64,000 nt of DNA, from the NCBI RefSeq assembly GCF_001584185.1, contig NZ_CP013234.1, positions 434,001 through 498,000 of the forward strand. The letters are read 5' to 3'. Source of the stretch: Collimonas pratensis (GTDB taxonomy: Bacteria; Pseudomonadota; Gammaproteobacteria; Burkholderiales; Burkholderiaceae_D). Of this stretch, positions 27,112 to 38,330 are shown piece after piece (the first letter of the stretch is position 1; the number at the start of each line of letters is the position of its first letter). A program made the translations under genes and the position numbers. Below the pieces are notes generated by a model. The model was not told where the DNA came from. It saw nothing but the letters and a program-made list of their open reading frames with translations, and searched no databases.

Positions 27112-27271
27112 CTAACTCTGCTTTGCTTGAAACTAGGTATGTCGACGAGAAATCGAGCGACCTCTGGGGCGCGTTGCCCAAAGATCTTTGAGTCGTGCAT
27201 TCCTGCCCGCCAATGTGGTGCTAGGACCCTCCCATTGGTGGGTGTAGCAAGAATTAGCAAGAAAGCGAAAA

Positions 27272-27967
27272 ATGATTAATCTCGATTTCGGTGCGGTATT
27301 GCAAGGTCAGTACCTCGATTGGCTCATTGGAGGAGCATTCACGTCGCTAGGGCTGTTCGCTACATCCTGGATTTGCGCGTTTGCTCTAGCAGTCATTATC
27401 GTCGCCCTGCGGGCACTGGACTTCGCTCCTTTGGAGTGGGTGATTGCAGCGTATGTGAACTACCATCGCAACGTTCCTGGTCTGGTACAAATTTTCGTCT
27501 GGTACTTCGGCGTTCCAGAACTTTTGCCGTCTTCAATCACCGGGTTTATCAACGAGCACAACGGCGAATTCATATTCGCCCTCATTGCACTGTTCCTCAA
27601 TGCGGCAGCATATATGTCCGAGGACCTGCGAAGTGGTCTGCGGTCGGTCGCGACTACCCAAATGGAAGCAGCTCGTGCCTTAGGTCTCTCGTATGTCCAA
27701 ACGATGCGCGACGTGCTGCTACCCCAGGCGATTCGCGTATCAGTGGCGCCTTTGGTAAATCAATCTCTGAGTCTATTCAAGTCCACCAGTCTTGCAATGG
27801 CCATCGGCGTGGCTGAGATGACGTATTCGAGCCGGCAAATCGAAAACGAAACATACCGCACCTTTGAAACCTTCGCGATTGCATCAATTTTCTATTTATT
27901 AATGTCTTGGACCATCATGGCCGTCGGCGCTTACTACAACCGTCATCTGCAAGTGAAGGAGCGCTGA
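27272..27967 (+). CDS. Polar amino-acid ABC transporter permease (HisM/GltJ-like)
   Basis: The 231-residue inner-membrane permease has about five helices. The ATPase-contacting EAA loop reads MEAARALGLSYVQTMRDVLL followed by PQAIRVSVAPL. It works as a heterodimer with the next permease. It lies 160 bases after the binding-protein gene and one base before the second permease. The substrate class (polar amino acid or related zwitterion) follows from family and the neighbouring aminotransferase. Confidence 0.92.
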   Translation: MINLDFGAVLQGQYLDWLIGGAFTSLGLFATSWICAFALAVIIVALRALDFAPLEWVIAAYVNYHRNVPGLVQIFVWYFGVPELLPSSITGFINEHNGEFIFALIALFLNAAAYMSEDLRSGLRSVATTQMEAARALGLSYVQTMRDVLLPQAIRVSVAPLVNQSLSLFKSTSLAMAIGVAEMTYSSRQIENETYRTFETFAIASIFYLLMSWTIMAVGAYYNRHLQVKER

Positions 27968-27968
27968 A

Positions 27969-28669
27969 ATGAGCGATTACATCGAGATTCTGAGGGGTTT
28001 CGGCCTGCAACTGCTGGTCGGCGAGTTTCCGCAAGGTCAGATTGGTGGTCTGGCATTAACCTTGATTCTTGCCGTGACCGGCCTTGCTTGCGCATTTCCG
28101 CTGGCTGTCCTGTGCGGTATCGCGCGTACGAGCACCGTTCGTTGGGTCGCGATGCCAGCTGCAGCGATTGTGCATACTGTCCGCGGCCTGCCTGTCCTGA
28201 TGCTGATTTTCTGGGCATATTTCATCGTTCCCATGCTGATTGGCACCTCAGTCTCTGGCATCACAACAGTGATTTGTGCCCTCATTGTCTACGAAGTTGC
28301 CTTCCTGGGCGAGGTCATCAAAGCTGGCATTCAAGCCATCCCGAAAGGACAGGTCGAGGCATCTCGTTCGCTGGGGATGAGCTACATCAAGACGCTGTGG
28401 GATGTGGTGTTGCCGCAAGCTCTGTTTAACATGATTCCGAGCATCCTAAATCAGCTGATTTCGCTCATCAAGAACACGTCGCTGGCCTACATCATTAGCG
28501 TCAACGAACTTACCTACGCGGCTTATTCAGTCAACTCCCAGTTGTTGACCAAGCCCTTCCAAGTCTACTTCCTGCTGGCGATGACCTATTTCGCTATCTG
28601 CTACAGCCTGAGCTCGCTGGTCGGAATCGCTGAGCGCCGTATTAAAACCAAACGTCAATTCAGGAGCAC

Positions 28670-28673
<4 letters not shown>
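27969..28673 (+). CDS. Polar amino-acid ABC transporter permease (GltK-like)
   Basis: The 234-residue second permease has the EAA loop [20 protein letters not shown] followed by [11 protein letters not shown]. It is preceded by AAGGAGCGCTGAA and overlaps the ATPase gene by four bases, so the permease-ATPase genes are translated together. Confidence 0.92.
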
Positions 28674-30644
<1,971 letters not shown>

Positions 30645-30681
30645 TTCTTCATTCAATTACATATAGTCATAGGAACTCATC

Positions 30682-31364
30682 ATGACCGCAGGTTTTCGGA
30701 TTTTCGAACGTCAGCGCAAAGTTTCTGGCGAGGTTGTCCAGAAATTTTCTTCCATTCCGGTCGCGAACATCAGCGACTCCATGTCGCGCATGAACGCGGC
30801 TGGTTCTCAGCTGCGTCCGCTGCATCAGGGGGGAAGCTCGCTGGTGCAGCAATTACCGTCAAGTCCCGACCGGGCGACAACCTGATGGTGCACAAGGCTC
30901 TGGACTTGGCAGAACCAGGAGATGTTGTTGTGGTTGACGCTGGCGGCGACCTCACCAATGCAATCATCGGCGAGCTGATGGTGGCGCACGCTATCCAGCG
31001 TAAGCTAGGCGGAATCGTCATCTACGGCGCCGTCCGTGACCTGGATGCAATTCAGAGCGGTACTTTCCCTGTCTTTGCCGCCGGCGTGACTCATCGTGGT
31101 CCCTACAAGGACGGTCCTGGCGAAATCAACGTTCCTATCGCCATCGGCGGCATGGTCGTTAACGCCGGTGACCTGGTCGTCGGCGACAGCGATGGTTTGC
31201 TATGCGTCGCATACGATGACCTGGATGAAGTGCATGCGGCAGCCAAGGCAAAGAACGATGCTGAAGCCGGCCAGATGGCCGCAATTCGCGCTGGCACGAA
31301 CGACCGCACTTGGGTGCAGTTCACACTGGACAAGCTCAAGTGCGAAGTGGTAGGAGGTAAGTAA
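30682..31364 (+). pseudogene. RraA-family aldolase-like gene, frameshifted in a G6 tract
   Basis: The first frame reads MTAGFRIFERQRKVSGEVVQ ... SRMNAAGSQLRPLHQGG. At the six-G run 30828-30833 one base is missing, and the next frame continues KLAGAAITVKSRPGDNLMVH through GDVVVVDAGGDLTNAIIGEL and the GAVRDLDAIQSG metal/substrate motif to a TAA ending at 31364. Corrected length of about 227 residues is normal. It is paralogous to 17642-18337. The stop overlaps the start of the amidohydrolase gene. Real decay and a homopolymer base-calling error are both possible. Confidence 0.87.
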
Positions 31365-32404
31365 TGGCAGCGCCAGACCACCCCGTCCAGCTCTCGCCGC
31401 ATCTTCATGTACGCGAGGACTGGCTTGCTCTTACCAAAGAGGAGGTCCTCGAGCCGGGCCTCCCTATCATTGACGCACATCATCATATCTGGGACCGAGA
31501 TACTGGCCGATACCTGTTCGACGAGCTAATGGTCGATATCAACTCTGGACATAACATCATCGCCACTATATTCGTTCAGTGTCGCAGCATGTACCGGCAA
31601 GACGGCCCCGGGCCAATGAAGCCTGTCGGTGAAGTTGAGTTCATCAATGGTTTGGCGGCACAGTCCGCATCCGGCCTCTATGGACATGTACGCGCTTGCG
31701 CCGCAATTGTCGGATTTGCAGACCTGATGATGGGGAGCGAAGTCGCTCCAATTCTGGAAGCGCTCACCGCAGCAGGCAATGGTCGTTTGCGCGGCGTTCG
31801 CAATACCACTGCGTGGCATGGCGAACCCGCTATCCGTACCAACCCAATTCCACCTCCGCCAGGAATGCTCACGAGCCCTCAGTTCCAAGCTGGTGTTCGT
31901 TTACTCCCAGCCCATGGCCTCACCCTTGACATATGGGCGTACCACACTCAACTTCGAGAGGTCTTATCTCTGGCGAAGACTTGCCCAGATACGACCATCA
32001 TTCTTAACCACGTTGGTGGGCCGCTTGGCGCTGGTTCCTATAGAGAGAAACGTTCGGAAGTGTTGGGGGAGTGGGGTGCCGCGATGGAGGAGATTGCCTC
32101 GCTTCCCAATGTCTATTTGAAGCTTGGTGGTCTTGGGATGCCAGTTGGCGGATGGGACTTTCATCTCAATGAGGCACCGCCCACCTCTGAGCTACTGGCT
32201 ATCGCGTGGCGTCCTTATATCGAGGCAGCTATCGATATGTTTGGGCCTACACGATGCATGTTTGAAAGTAATTTCCCGGTGGATAAGGGGATGTTTGGTT
32301 ATGTCAGCTTGTGGAATGCCTTCAAGCTCCTGACCAGAGGTCTGTCTGGAGACGAACGGAAGGCCCTGTTCTGCGGTACTGCCCAAAAAGTGTATCGCAT
32401 TTGA
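31364..32404 (+). CDS. Amidohydrolase-2 family metal-dependent hydrolase (second copy)
   Basis: The 346-residue paralogue of 20914-21948 shares IIDAHHHIWDRDTGRYLFDE, VQCRSMYRQDGPGPMKPVGE, NHVGGPLGAGSY and RCMFESNFPVDKGMF with it. It is coupled to the RraA-family gene by a one-base overlap (TAATG) after AGGAGG. The same RraA-amidohydrolase neighbourhood in both clusters supports a shared pathway chemistry, for example hydrolysis of a lactone or cyclic intermediate to an open-chain acid. The substrate is unknown. Confidence 0.88.
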   Translation: MAAPDHPVQLSPHLHVREDWLALTKEEVLEPGLPIIDAHHHIWDRDTGRYLFDELMVDINSGHNIIATIFVQCRSMYRQDGPGPMKPVGEVEFINGLAAQSASGLYGHVRACAAIVGFADLMMGSEVAPILEALTAAGNGRLRGVRNTTAWHGEPAIRTNPIPPPPGMLTSPQFQAGVRLLPAHGLTLDIWAYHTQLREVLSLAKTCPDTTIILNHVGGPLGAGSYREKRSEVLGEWGAAMEEIASLPNVYLKLGGLGMPVGGWDFHLNEAPPTSELLAIAWRPYIEAAIDMFGPTRCMFESNFPVDKGMFGYVSLWNAFKLLTRGLSGDERKALFCGTAQKVYRI

Positions 32405-32482
32405 CCGAAGGCCACTGAGCAACCGATAGCGCCCGACGGCCGTCAAAAAATGCTTTGGGCGTAACAGCATGGAAAACAACAA

Positions 32483-33859
32483 GTGGAAGACAATCTAAAA
32501 GACAGCACGTTGCATGAGGCTGATGGTTTGCCGACTAATAAGCGAATTTTGGCAATTGTAGCCGTAGTGCTGGCTGTCACCATTGCGGTGATGGACGGCT
32601 CAATCGCGAACCTGGCGCTACCTTCTATTGCGCGTGACATGATGGCTACCGAAGCTGAGGCCATCTGGATTATCAACAGCTATCAAATTGCAATGGCGGT
32701 ATTTCTCCTGCCTCTGGCATCTCTCGGCGAAGTTGTTGGCTACCGGCGAGTATACCTGGTAGGTCTAGTGCTCTTCATAATTGCATCGCTAGCTTGCGCC
32801 GTCAGCGGTACGATGGTGCAGTTGAGCCTTGCCCGCGTTCTGCAGGGCATGGGGGCCGCAGGCATTCTGAGCGTAAATACTGCGCTCATTCGCTTCATCT
32901 ATCCCCGCAAGATGCTTGGGCGCGCCATCGGATATAACGCACTTGTTGCCGGCACCGCTACCGCGCTTGGCCCAACGGTCGCCGGCATTATCCTGCACTT
33001 CTCTTCTTGGCATTGGCTCTTCCTCATTAATATCCCGCTAGGATTTATCGCCTTCTTCATCGGCCTCAAAGCATTGCCGTTGAACCCACTGTCCAAACGT
33101 AAGTTCGATACTAAAAGTGCCGCAGTCTGCATGCTATTCGTTGGACTGCTCCTATATTCGGTCGATGCGATTGGCCACGTCGAGGGGCTGCAGACTGTAC
33201 TGGTTTGTATAGTCTTCACGGTGCTGAGCTTATTGGTACTGCTGAAGGTTCAGTCGAAATCGGCGCCGATGCTTCCTTTGGACCTGCTGCGCATACCTAT
33301 GTTTGCGCTGTCCATCGGCACGTCATTCTGCTCCTTTGCTGCGCAGATGGCGACCTTTGTCATGCTGCCATTCATGCTACAGAACCATCTGGGCATGGGA
33401 GCGGCGCGCGCGGGCATGCTGCTGACCGCTTGGCCTATCGCTGTAGCTTTGACCGGCGTTGTCGCAGGCAAGCTGTCTGATCGGATCTCCTCAGGTTTGT
33501 TGGGCGGCATTGGCTTGGCAATTATGAGCGCAGGTTTGCTGACCTTGCTCATTGTGGACCGAGCTACGTCGGATATCACCATCGCGGCGCTCTTCGCAAT
33601 CTGTGGCCTTGGTTTTGGCCTGTTCCAGTCACCGAATAATAAGACAATCATCAGTTCGGCTCCACGCTCTCGAACTGGTGGCGCCAGCGGGATGTTGGGT
33701 ACTGGGCGCCTGATGGGGCAGACACTCGGTGCCTCGATCGTCGCAATGCTGCTGACCATTTCCATTTCTCCTTACAAGCTGGTACTTATTAGTGCCGCAG
33801 TGCTTGCTGGCGCAGCTAGCCTTGTCAGCCTCTCTCGGATTCGATACGGCAATGATTAA
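32483..33859 (+). CDS. MFS transporter, DHA2 (EmrB/QacA-like) family (second copy)
   Basis: The 458-residue paralogue of 23332-24699 has the same signatures (VMDGSIANLALPSIARDMMA; NALVAGTATALGPTVAGIIL; FQSPNNKTIISSAPRSRTGG). The likely start is GTG 32483; a nearby ATG at 32469 is in another frame and stops quickly. Fourteen helices are expected. It is the last gene of the IclR-linked cluster, as the other copy is of the LysR-linked cluster. Confidence 0.87.
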   Translation: MEDNLKDSTLHEADGLPTNKRILAIVAVVLAVTIAVMDGSIANLALPSIARDMMATEAEAIWIINSYQIAMAVFLLPLASLGEVVGYRRVYLVGLVLFIIASLACAVSGTMVQLSLARVLQGMGAAGILSVNTALIRFIYPRKMLGRAIGYNALVAGTATALGPTVAGIILHFSSWHWLFLINIPLGFIAFFIGLKALPLNPLSKRKFDTKSAAVCMLFVGLLLYSVDAIGHVEGLQTVLVCIVFTVLSLLVLLKVQSKSAPMLPLDLLRIPMFALSIGTSFCSFAAQMATFVMLPFMLQNHLGMGAARAGMLLTAWPIAVALTGVVAGKLSDRISSGLLGGIGLAIMSAGLLTLLIVDRATSDITIAALFAICGLGFGLFQSPNNKTIISSAPRSRTGGASGMLGTGRLMGQTLGASIVAMLLTISISPYKLVLISAAVLAGAASLVSLSRIRYGND

Positions 33860-34065
33860 TAACCTTGTGTCTGGAATTGCCGAAAGTTCCAAGCGCACAG
33901 GACCATTTATCGATAAGAAATCAACGAGCATTGAACGCATAATCTAAAGATAGAAAGAGTATCTGATGCAGAAAACCGCAGGACAAGCCTCGCCTGAGTC
34001 ATCCCCCGCTAGCTCGCTACTTGAGCGTATTGCGAGCTATCACATAGGAATTCTCCCACTAGCTA

Positions 34066-34257
34066 GGCTCTACCCACTGCGGTCAGACGAATGCCGCGTC
34101 CCATCCGCTCGAACAAAGGCGCACCCAGCTGTTCTTCCAGCCGGTGTCTATGCATTTGGTCAGGGCCGGCTGGGTTTTATAGAGCCGCTCGGCAGTGCGT
34201 CCTACGTGTCTCTCGTCGGCGATAACTTCAAAATACTTGAGCTCGCGAAAGTCCATG
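34066..34257 (-). pseudogene. LysR-family regulator relic (helix-turn-helix only)
   Basis: Minus-strand reading from 34257 gives MDFRELKYFEVIADERHVGR, TAERLYKTQPALTKC. After one frame change it gives RLEEQLGAPLFERMGRGIRL, TAVGRA, where it breaks off. This parallels the intact LysR gene at 16281-17180 residue for residue. The effector domain is absent. It marks the start of a third, decayed copy of the LysR-controlled cluster. Upstream (33966-34065) a short plus-strand frame could be the head of a transporter gene, but it is too short to assign. Confidence 0.85.
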
Positions 34258-34294
34258 ATTCATTCCTGAAATTTATGAAATTCAAAATAAAAGC

Positions 34295-34306
34295 AAATAT
34301 ACATTA
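34295..34306. promoter_or_regulatory. Candidate LysR site shared by both LysR loci
   Basis: AAATATACATTA lies 38 bases ahead of the LysR relic start. The same 12-mer lies 41 bases ahead of the intact LysR gene at 17221-17232, while the sequence around it has diverged. This conservation of motif and spacing suggests a retained regulator-binding or promoter element. Confidence 0.45.
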
Positions 34307-34370
34307 AAAAAATCGCAGCGTAGACTGCCTTCCAAACTAGAACTTCGCCCACTGCCAGCGCGGAGAAAAC

Positions 34371-34731
34371 ATGGAGACAAAGATGTTAATAGCAGCACAG
34401 ACACGTCGAGAATTCTTGCGCCGCAGTGGCGTAATGTCTATTGCGCTTGGCGCCACAGTTTGGTTGCCGCCAGCGTCGGCCTCCGATTCCTATCACTCCC
34501 CGACTCTTCACAGTCTCCTTATACCTATTCATCGGGCAGAGAACGGGCTGCTACCAAATTACCGACCCGTGCATGCGATTGCCACATGCACATCTACGAC
34601 GACCGTTTTCCTTGGACGCCGGGAGCCAAATTGACGCAGCACAACTGCCGGACCTGATGGCCGCATGGGCCGACTTTGTCGAGGGCCTCAAGACCATCCT
34701 GGTCGACGTCGCACGTCTGTACCATTTCTGA
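34371..34731 (+). pseudogene. Tat-exported amidohydrolase-2 (galactarolactone isomerase-like), internally deleted
   Basis: The frame at 34371 starts METKMLIAAQTRREFLRRSG, a twin-arginine signal. After a frame change it reads KLPTRACDCHMHIYDDRFPW then TPGAKLT, the metal-binding start typical of periplasmic amidohydrolase-2 enzymes such as galactarolactone isomerase. It then jumps to LPDLMAAWADFVEGLKTILV, DVARLYHF and TGA (34729-34731), which is the usual C-terminus (..ILVDNPARLYGF). About 200 central residues are missing. It is the first gene of the decayed third cluster, before an intact transporter and SMP-30 gene. Confidence 0.8.
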
Positions 34732-34741
34732 TCGGGTCGAC

Positions 34742-36070
34742 ATGAGCCAAGCACACGACATCAACACGACGCATGACATCTCCGCCGCCAGCGAAACGGC
34801 GATAAACGAACAGGCTACGATGAAGAAGGTGATGCGTCGCCTGATTCCCTTCATCCTGCTGTGTTACGTGGTCAGCTACCTGGATCGAATCAACGTCGGT
34901 TTCGCAGCGCTGACCATGAACAAGGACCTGGGCCTGACGCCGTCGCAGTTCGGCCTGGGTGCCGGCTTGTTCTTCATTGGCTACTTTTTTTTTGAAATTC
35001 CCAGTAACTTGGCGCTGCATCGCTTCGGAGCACGCATGTGGATCTCGCGCATCATGATCTCCTGGGGCGTGATCTCGATGCTTACCGCCTTCGTGGTTGG
35101 CCCCAAGAGCTTTGCACTGGCGCGCTTCTTCCTAGGCATGGCCGAAGCCGGCTTCACGCCAGGCATTTACCTGTACTTCACCAAGTGGTTTCCGGGCGAG
35201 TGGCGCGGCAAAGCTACGGCCTTTTTCCTAGTTGGCATTCCGGTTGCCAACATCATCGGCTCGCCGATCTCGGGCGCGCTGATGGAAATGCATGGCCTGT
35301 GGGGCTACAAGGGCTGGCAGGTCCTGTTGCTACTGGAGGCACTGCCAGCGGTGGTGCTCGGCACGATGTGTCTGTTTCTGTTGCCGGATCGTCCGTCCAA
35401 GGCCTCTTGGCTGACACCGGCCGAGAAGCAATGGCTAGAAGCCAAGCTCGATACCGAACAAAACGTGCTGGCTGCGCGCCACGGCAACAAGCTGCGCGAT
35501 GCTTTCACCAACTGGCGTGTGTTCGTGCTGGCCGGAGCCAACTTTTGCGGCATCCTAGGTTCGCTCAGCATTGGCCTGTGGCTGCCGCAGATCATCAAAG
35601 AATTCGGCCTGCCTTCTCATCAAGTCGGATTAGTAGCGGCCGTGCCTTACATCGTCGGCGCCATCGCCATGACCTTGTGGGCAAGGCTGGCCAGCAAGAG
35701 CGACAAGAGTTTGTTTTTCGTCGCCGGCGCGATCACCACTGCCGCCGTGTCAGTGGCGATCTCTGCCTTCCTGAACGATCCGCTGTTGAAAATGCTGGCC
35801 ATCACCGTCGCTGTGGCTTCCATCCTTTCCTTCCAGGCGACGTTCTGGGCAATTCCCTCACGCTTCCTCACCGGCCGTGCGGCCGCGGGCGGCCTGGCGC
35901 TGATCGTCTCCATCGGCAACCTCGGCGGCTTCGTTGGCCCGTCGATTATCGGTTTCATCCGTGAGGCAACTAAAGGCTTCACCTATCCGCTGATCTTCGT
36001 GGCCAGCGCGCTCCTCCTGGGCGCGGTGATCACACTGGCACTCGGCGATCCCACCAAGAGCAAGCAGTAA
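34742..36070 (+). CDS. MFS transporter, anion:cation symporter (ACS) type
   Basis: The protein has about 442 residues from the ATG at 34742 (MSQAHDINTTHDISAASETA). The frame is open further upstream through the relic, but this start is next to the relic stop. Twelve helices are likely (SYLDRINVGFAALTMNKDLG; FFLGMAEAGFTPGIYLYFTK; FLLPDRPSKASWL in the central loop). It resembles sugar-acid permeases. It is followed by the SMP-30 lactonase gene after 19 bases. The C-terminus, LGAVITLALGDPTKSKQ, is the reference for the tail fragment at 20829-20912. Confidence 0.9.
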   Translation: MSQAHDINTTHDISAASETAINEQATMKKVMRRLIPFILLCYVVSYLDRINVGFAALTMNKDLGLTPSQFGLGAGLFFIGYFFFEIPSNLALHRFGARMWISRIMISWGVISMLTAFVVGPKSFALARFFLGMAEAGFTPGIYLYFTKWFPGEWRGKATAFFLVGIPVANIIGSPISGALMEMHGLWGYKGWQVLLLLEALPAVVLGTMCLFLLPDRPSKASWLTPAEKQWLEAKLDTEQNVLAARHGNKLRDAFTNWRVFVLAGANFCGILGSLSIGLWLPQIIKEFGLPSHQVGLVAAVPYIVGAIAMTLWARLASKSDKSLFFVAGAITTAAVSVAISAFLNDPLLKMLAITVAVASILSFQATFWAIPSRFLTGRAAAGGLALIVSIGNLGGFVGPSIIGFIREATKGFTYPLIFVASALLLGAVITLALGDPTKSKQ

Positions 36071-36089
36071 TTCTTCAGGAAAACAGACC

Positions 36090-37010
36090 ATGAGCTTTTT
36101 CACGCCTCCACCTACCGTCGAAACGACTATCTTCACGCGCCTGCCGGATCATTTCCGCAAACCTAAGAAAAATTCATGGAGCGACGCCAATCGTGGAGGG
36201 CAGCCTATCGATTCCTTCCTCGAAGGTCCATCGTTTGATCGTCAGGGCCGACTGTATGTCACCGATATCCCGTACGGTCGTATTTTCCGCATCTCGCGGG
36301 AAGGCGAGTGGGAGTTGGTCACAGAATACGACGGTTGGCCCAACGGTCTGAAGATCGACAAGAACGGCCGCATCGTCATCACCGATTACAAGCGCGGGTT
36401 GGTGCAATTAAATCCAGACACCGGAGAAGTCTCGCCGCTGCTGGAGACTGTAGGTTCGGAAGGCTTCAAAGGCGTCAACGATTTGGTGTTCGGACCGGCC
36501 GGCGAGATCTACTTCACTGATCAGGGCCAGACCGGCCTGCAGGATCCGACCGGGCGCGTCTATCGCCTTTCTCCCGACGGTCAGCTGAGCTGCCTTATCA
36601 ACACCATTCCCAGCCCAAATGGCATCGTCTACGACCCGACGCTGAATCACCTGCTGGTGGCGGTGACCCGCGCGCAGCAGATCTGGCGCATTCCCTTGCA
36701 CAACAGCGGCGTGGTGGGCAAGGTTGGCGTGTTCGCCAATCTTCACGGTGGCCTGGCCGGTCCTGACGGCTTAGCGTTGGATGCTGAGAGTTGCCTTTAC
36801 ATCGCCCACACCGGCTTCGGCTCGATCTGGCGCCTTTCCAAATTCGCTGAACCCTTGCTACGGATCCGTTCCAATGCAGGTATCTCGACCACAAATCTGG
36901 CTTTCGGTGGACCGGACGGAAAGAGCCTATTCATCACCGAATCGCAGACCGGTTCAATCCTGTGCGCCGGCGTGTCGACGCCAGGTCTGCCCATGTATTC
37001 GCACGCCTGA
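36090..37010 (+). CDS. SMP-30/gluconolactonase (LRE) family lactonase
   Basis: The 306-residue six-bladed beta-propeller hydrolase opens aldono- or aldaro-lactones with a divalent metal. Propeller signatures include GPSFDRQGRLYVTDIPYGRI, GVNDLVFGPAGEIYFTDQGQ, PNGIVYDPTLNHLLVAV and GPDGLALDAESCLYIAHTGF, which hold the metal-binding Asn and Asp residues. Together with the organic-acid transporter and the galactarolactone isomerase-like relic, it suggests sugar-acid lactone catabolism for this cluster (inference). Confidence 0.88.
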   Translation: MSFFTPPPTVETTIFTRLPDHFRKPKKNSWSDANRGGQPIDSFLEGPSFDRQGRLYVTDIPYGRIFRISREGEWELVTEYDGWPNGLKIDKNGRIVITDYKRGLVQLNPDTGEVSPLLETVGSEGFKGVNDLVFGPAGEIYFTDQGQTGLQDPTGRVYRLSPDGQLSCLINTIPSPNGIVYDPTLNHLLVAVTRAQQIWRIPLHNSGVVGKVGVFANLHGGLAGPDGLALDAESCLYIAHTGFGSIWRLSKFAEPLLRIRSNAGISTTNLAFGGPDGKSLFITESQTGSILCAGVSTPGLPMYSHA

Positions 37011-37049
37011 CGATGTGCGCACAATTAATCCAGCCAACAACCGTTTTAG

Positions 37050-37435
37050 CAAAGGACTCCCATGGCTTTGCTGTAGTTGCTACTGAAGTACGCAATCTTG
37101 TTCAACGATCTTCTAGCGCAGCCAAGGAAATTAAAAGCCTGATCAACGACTCCGTTGGGCAAGTAGAGGACGGTAGTCAACTGGTAGATCAGGCAGGGAC
37201 CACCATGTCTCAAATTTCGGATTCAGTAAAAAAAGTCGCTTTGATCATGCGCGACATAGCAACTGCAAGCCAAGAGCAAAGTACCGGAATACAGGAAATC
37301 AATCGTGCTGTTTCGATGACGGATGATGGTACGCAACAAAATGCTGCGCTGGTGGAACAGGCAGCTGCAGCGGCGCAATCACTTCAGGACCAAGCGAATG
37401 CTTTGTCCAAAGTTGTTGGTCAGTTCAAGCTGTAG
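37050..37435 (+). pseudogene. Methyl-accepting chemotaxis protein, C-terminal fragment
   Basis: The frame reads AKDSHGFAVVATEVRNLVQR, SSSAAKEIKSLINDSV, then a methylation-helix stretch (SQEQSTGIQEINRAVSMTDD, QNAALVEQAAAAAQSLQDQA) to a stop at 37433-37435. This is the distal signalling hairpin of an MCP. The sensor domain, membrane helices and proximal half are missing, and no start codon fits. Confidence 0.85.
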
Positions 37436-37480
37436 CATTTCTGTTGATTTGCTTATGGAATTGAGCTTATCCAATTTAGT

Positions 37481-37566
37481 TCGCTGGAAAAAATCGCATC
37501 GGCAATGGAAGAGTTCACCTCTATTGTTAAACAGAATGCAGACAACACACGTCAAGTGAATTTCTG
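37481..37566 (+). pseudogene. Methyl-accepting chemotaxis protein, fragment from before the hairpin
   Basis: The frame reads SLEKIASAMEEFTSIVKQNA, DNTRQVNF, matching the segment (SMEELTSTVKQNADNARQAN type) that lies upstream of the hairpin in MCPs. It is placed after the C-terminal fragment, so gene order within the receptor is permuted, as after deletion between tandem MCP genes. It breaks off into non-coding sequence. Confidence 0.75.
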
Positions 37567-37695
37567 CTTGGATTTCGTCGCAGCGGATTCGTGAGCAAGT
37601 CTTCGTTCATAACGCTGCGACACTTTACGGATTCGATGCTTAGCAATCAGATAAGTCAGCCGATAACAATTGAGAAGAACATAGAGGAGTTTTGA

Positions 37696-38187
37696 ATGAG
37701 AAAAATTTATCAAAAGGGCTTGGCGTCATTAATTTTAGCGAACATGTGCTTGAACCTTCATGCCCAACCGGCCCAAAACGGACACGCGATCATTCATGGA
37801 GCAGAGGGAGATTCGACGACACCGATGGAATTGACGGGCGAAGCAATTGTTTTGAAGGAAGGGAAAGCCGGTGTGTTCTCAACGCAAATTGTTGGTTCGC
37901 TACAAGAATCCGGCGTATATGTTACGCGCGTCCGGCTCGCACCGAATGCCAAGAATGATCCGCATTTCCATCCAGATGGACGGTTCACAACAGTTATCGC
38001 TGGCACCATCTATTATGGTCGAGGCAACGTGGTCGACACGGAACTTGCTCACGTATTTCATGCTGGGGATGTCTATTACACGCCCGCTGAAACCGCACAC
38101 TGGCTTTATGCCGGCGCGGATGGCGCGGTGTATGATGAAGTTGGTTTTGGTCCGTCTTCTGCAACACCAGTTGCACCGAATAAATAG
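37696..38187 (+). CDS. Exported cupin-domain protein
   Basis: The 163-residue protein has a cleavable signal (RKIYQKGLASLILANMCLNL, then HA-QPA) and one cupin fold with metal ligands in NDPHFHPDGRFTTVIAGTIY (HxH and following residues) and a second motif, PAETAHWLYAGADGAVYDEV. The ATG follows GAGGAG. Such small periplasmic cupins are common single genes in Burkholderiales; an enzyme or a binding role is possible. It is flanked on both sides by gene debris but looks intact. Confidence 0.8.
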   Translation: MRKIYQKGLASLILANMCLNLHAQPAQNGHAIIHGAEGDSTTPMELTGEAIVLKEGKAGVFSTQIVGSLQESGVYVTRVRLAPNAKNDPHFHPDGRFTTVIAGTIYYGRGNVVDTELAHVFHAGDVYYTPAETAHWLYAGADGAVYDEVGFGPSSATPVAPNK

Positions 38188-38330
38188 TAGCGAGTTGCGC
38201 TGCTGATATTTTTTACAACCTAGGGAAATAACTAAAGAAGACTAGGGCCTCGTCAACACGGGGCGTGTGCATAATTTTGTGTAAACGTGCATTGGCAGGA
38301 AACTGTCGTCTTGTCCGGAAATGGTTGTAG

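Noticed and set aside
33966..34065. Short plus-strand frame LLERIASYHIGILPLARLYP as the head of a 2-hydroxycarboxylate (CitS-type) transporter
   Set aside because: The similarity is to about 15 residues only and the frame then runs antisense through the LysR relic; too short to assign.
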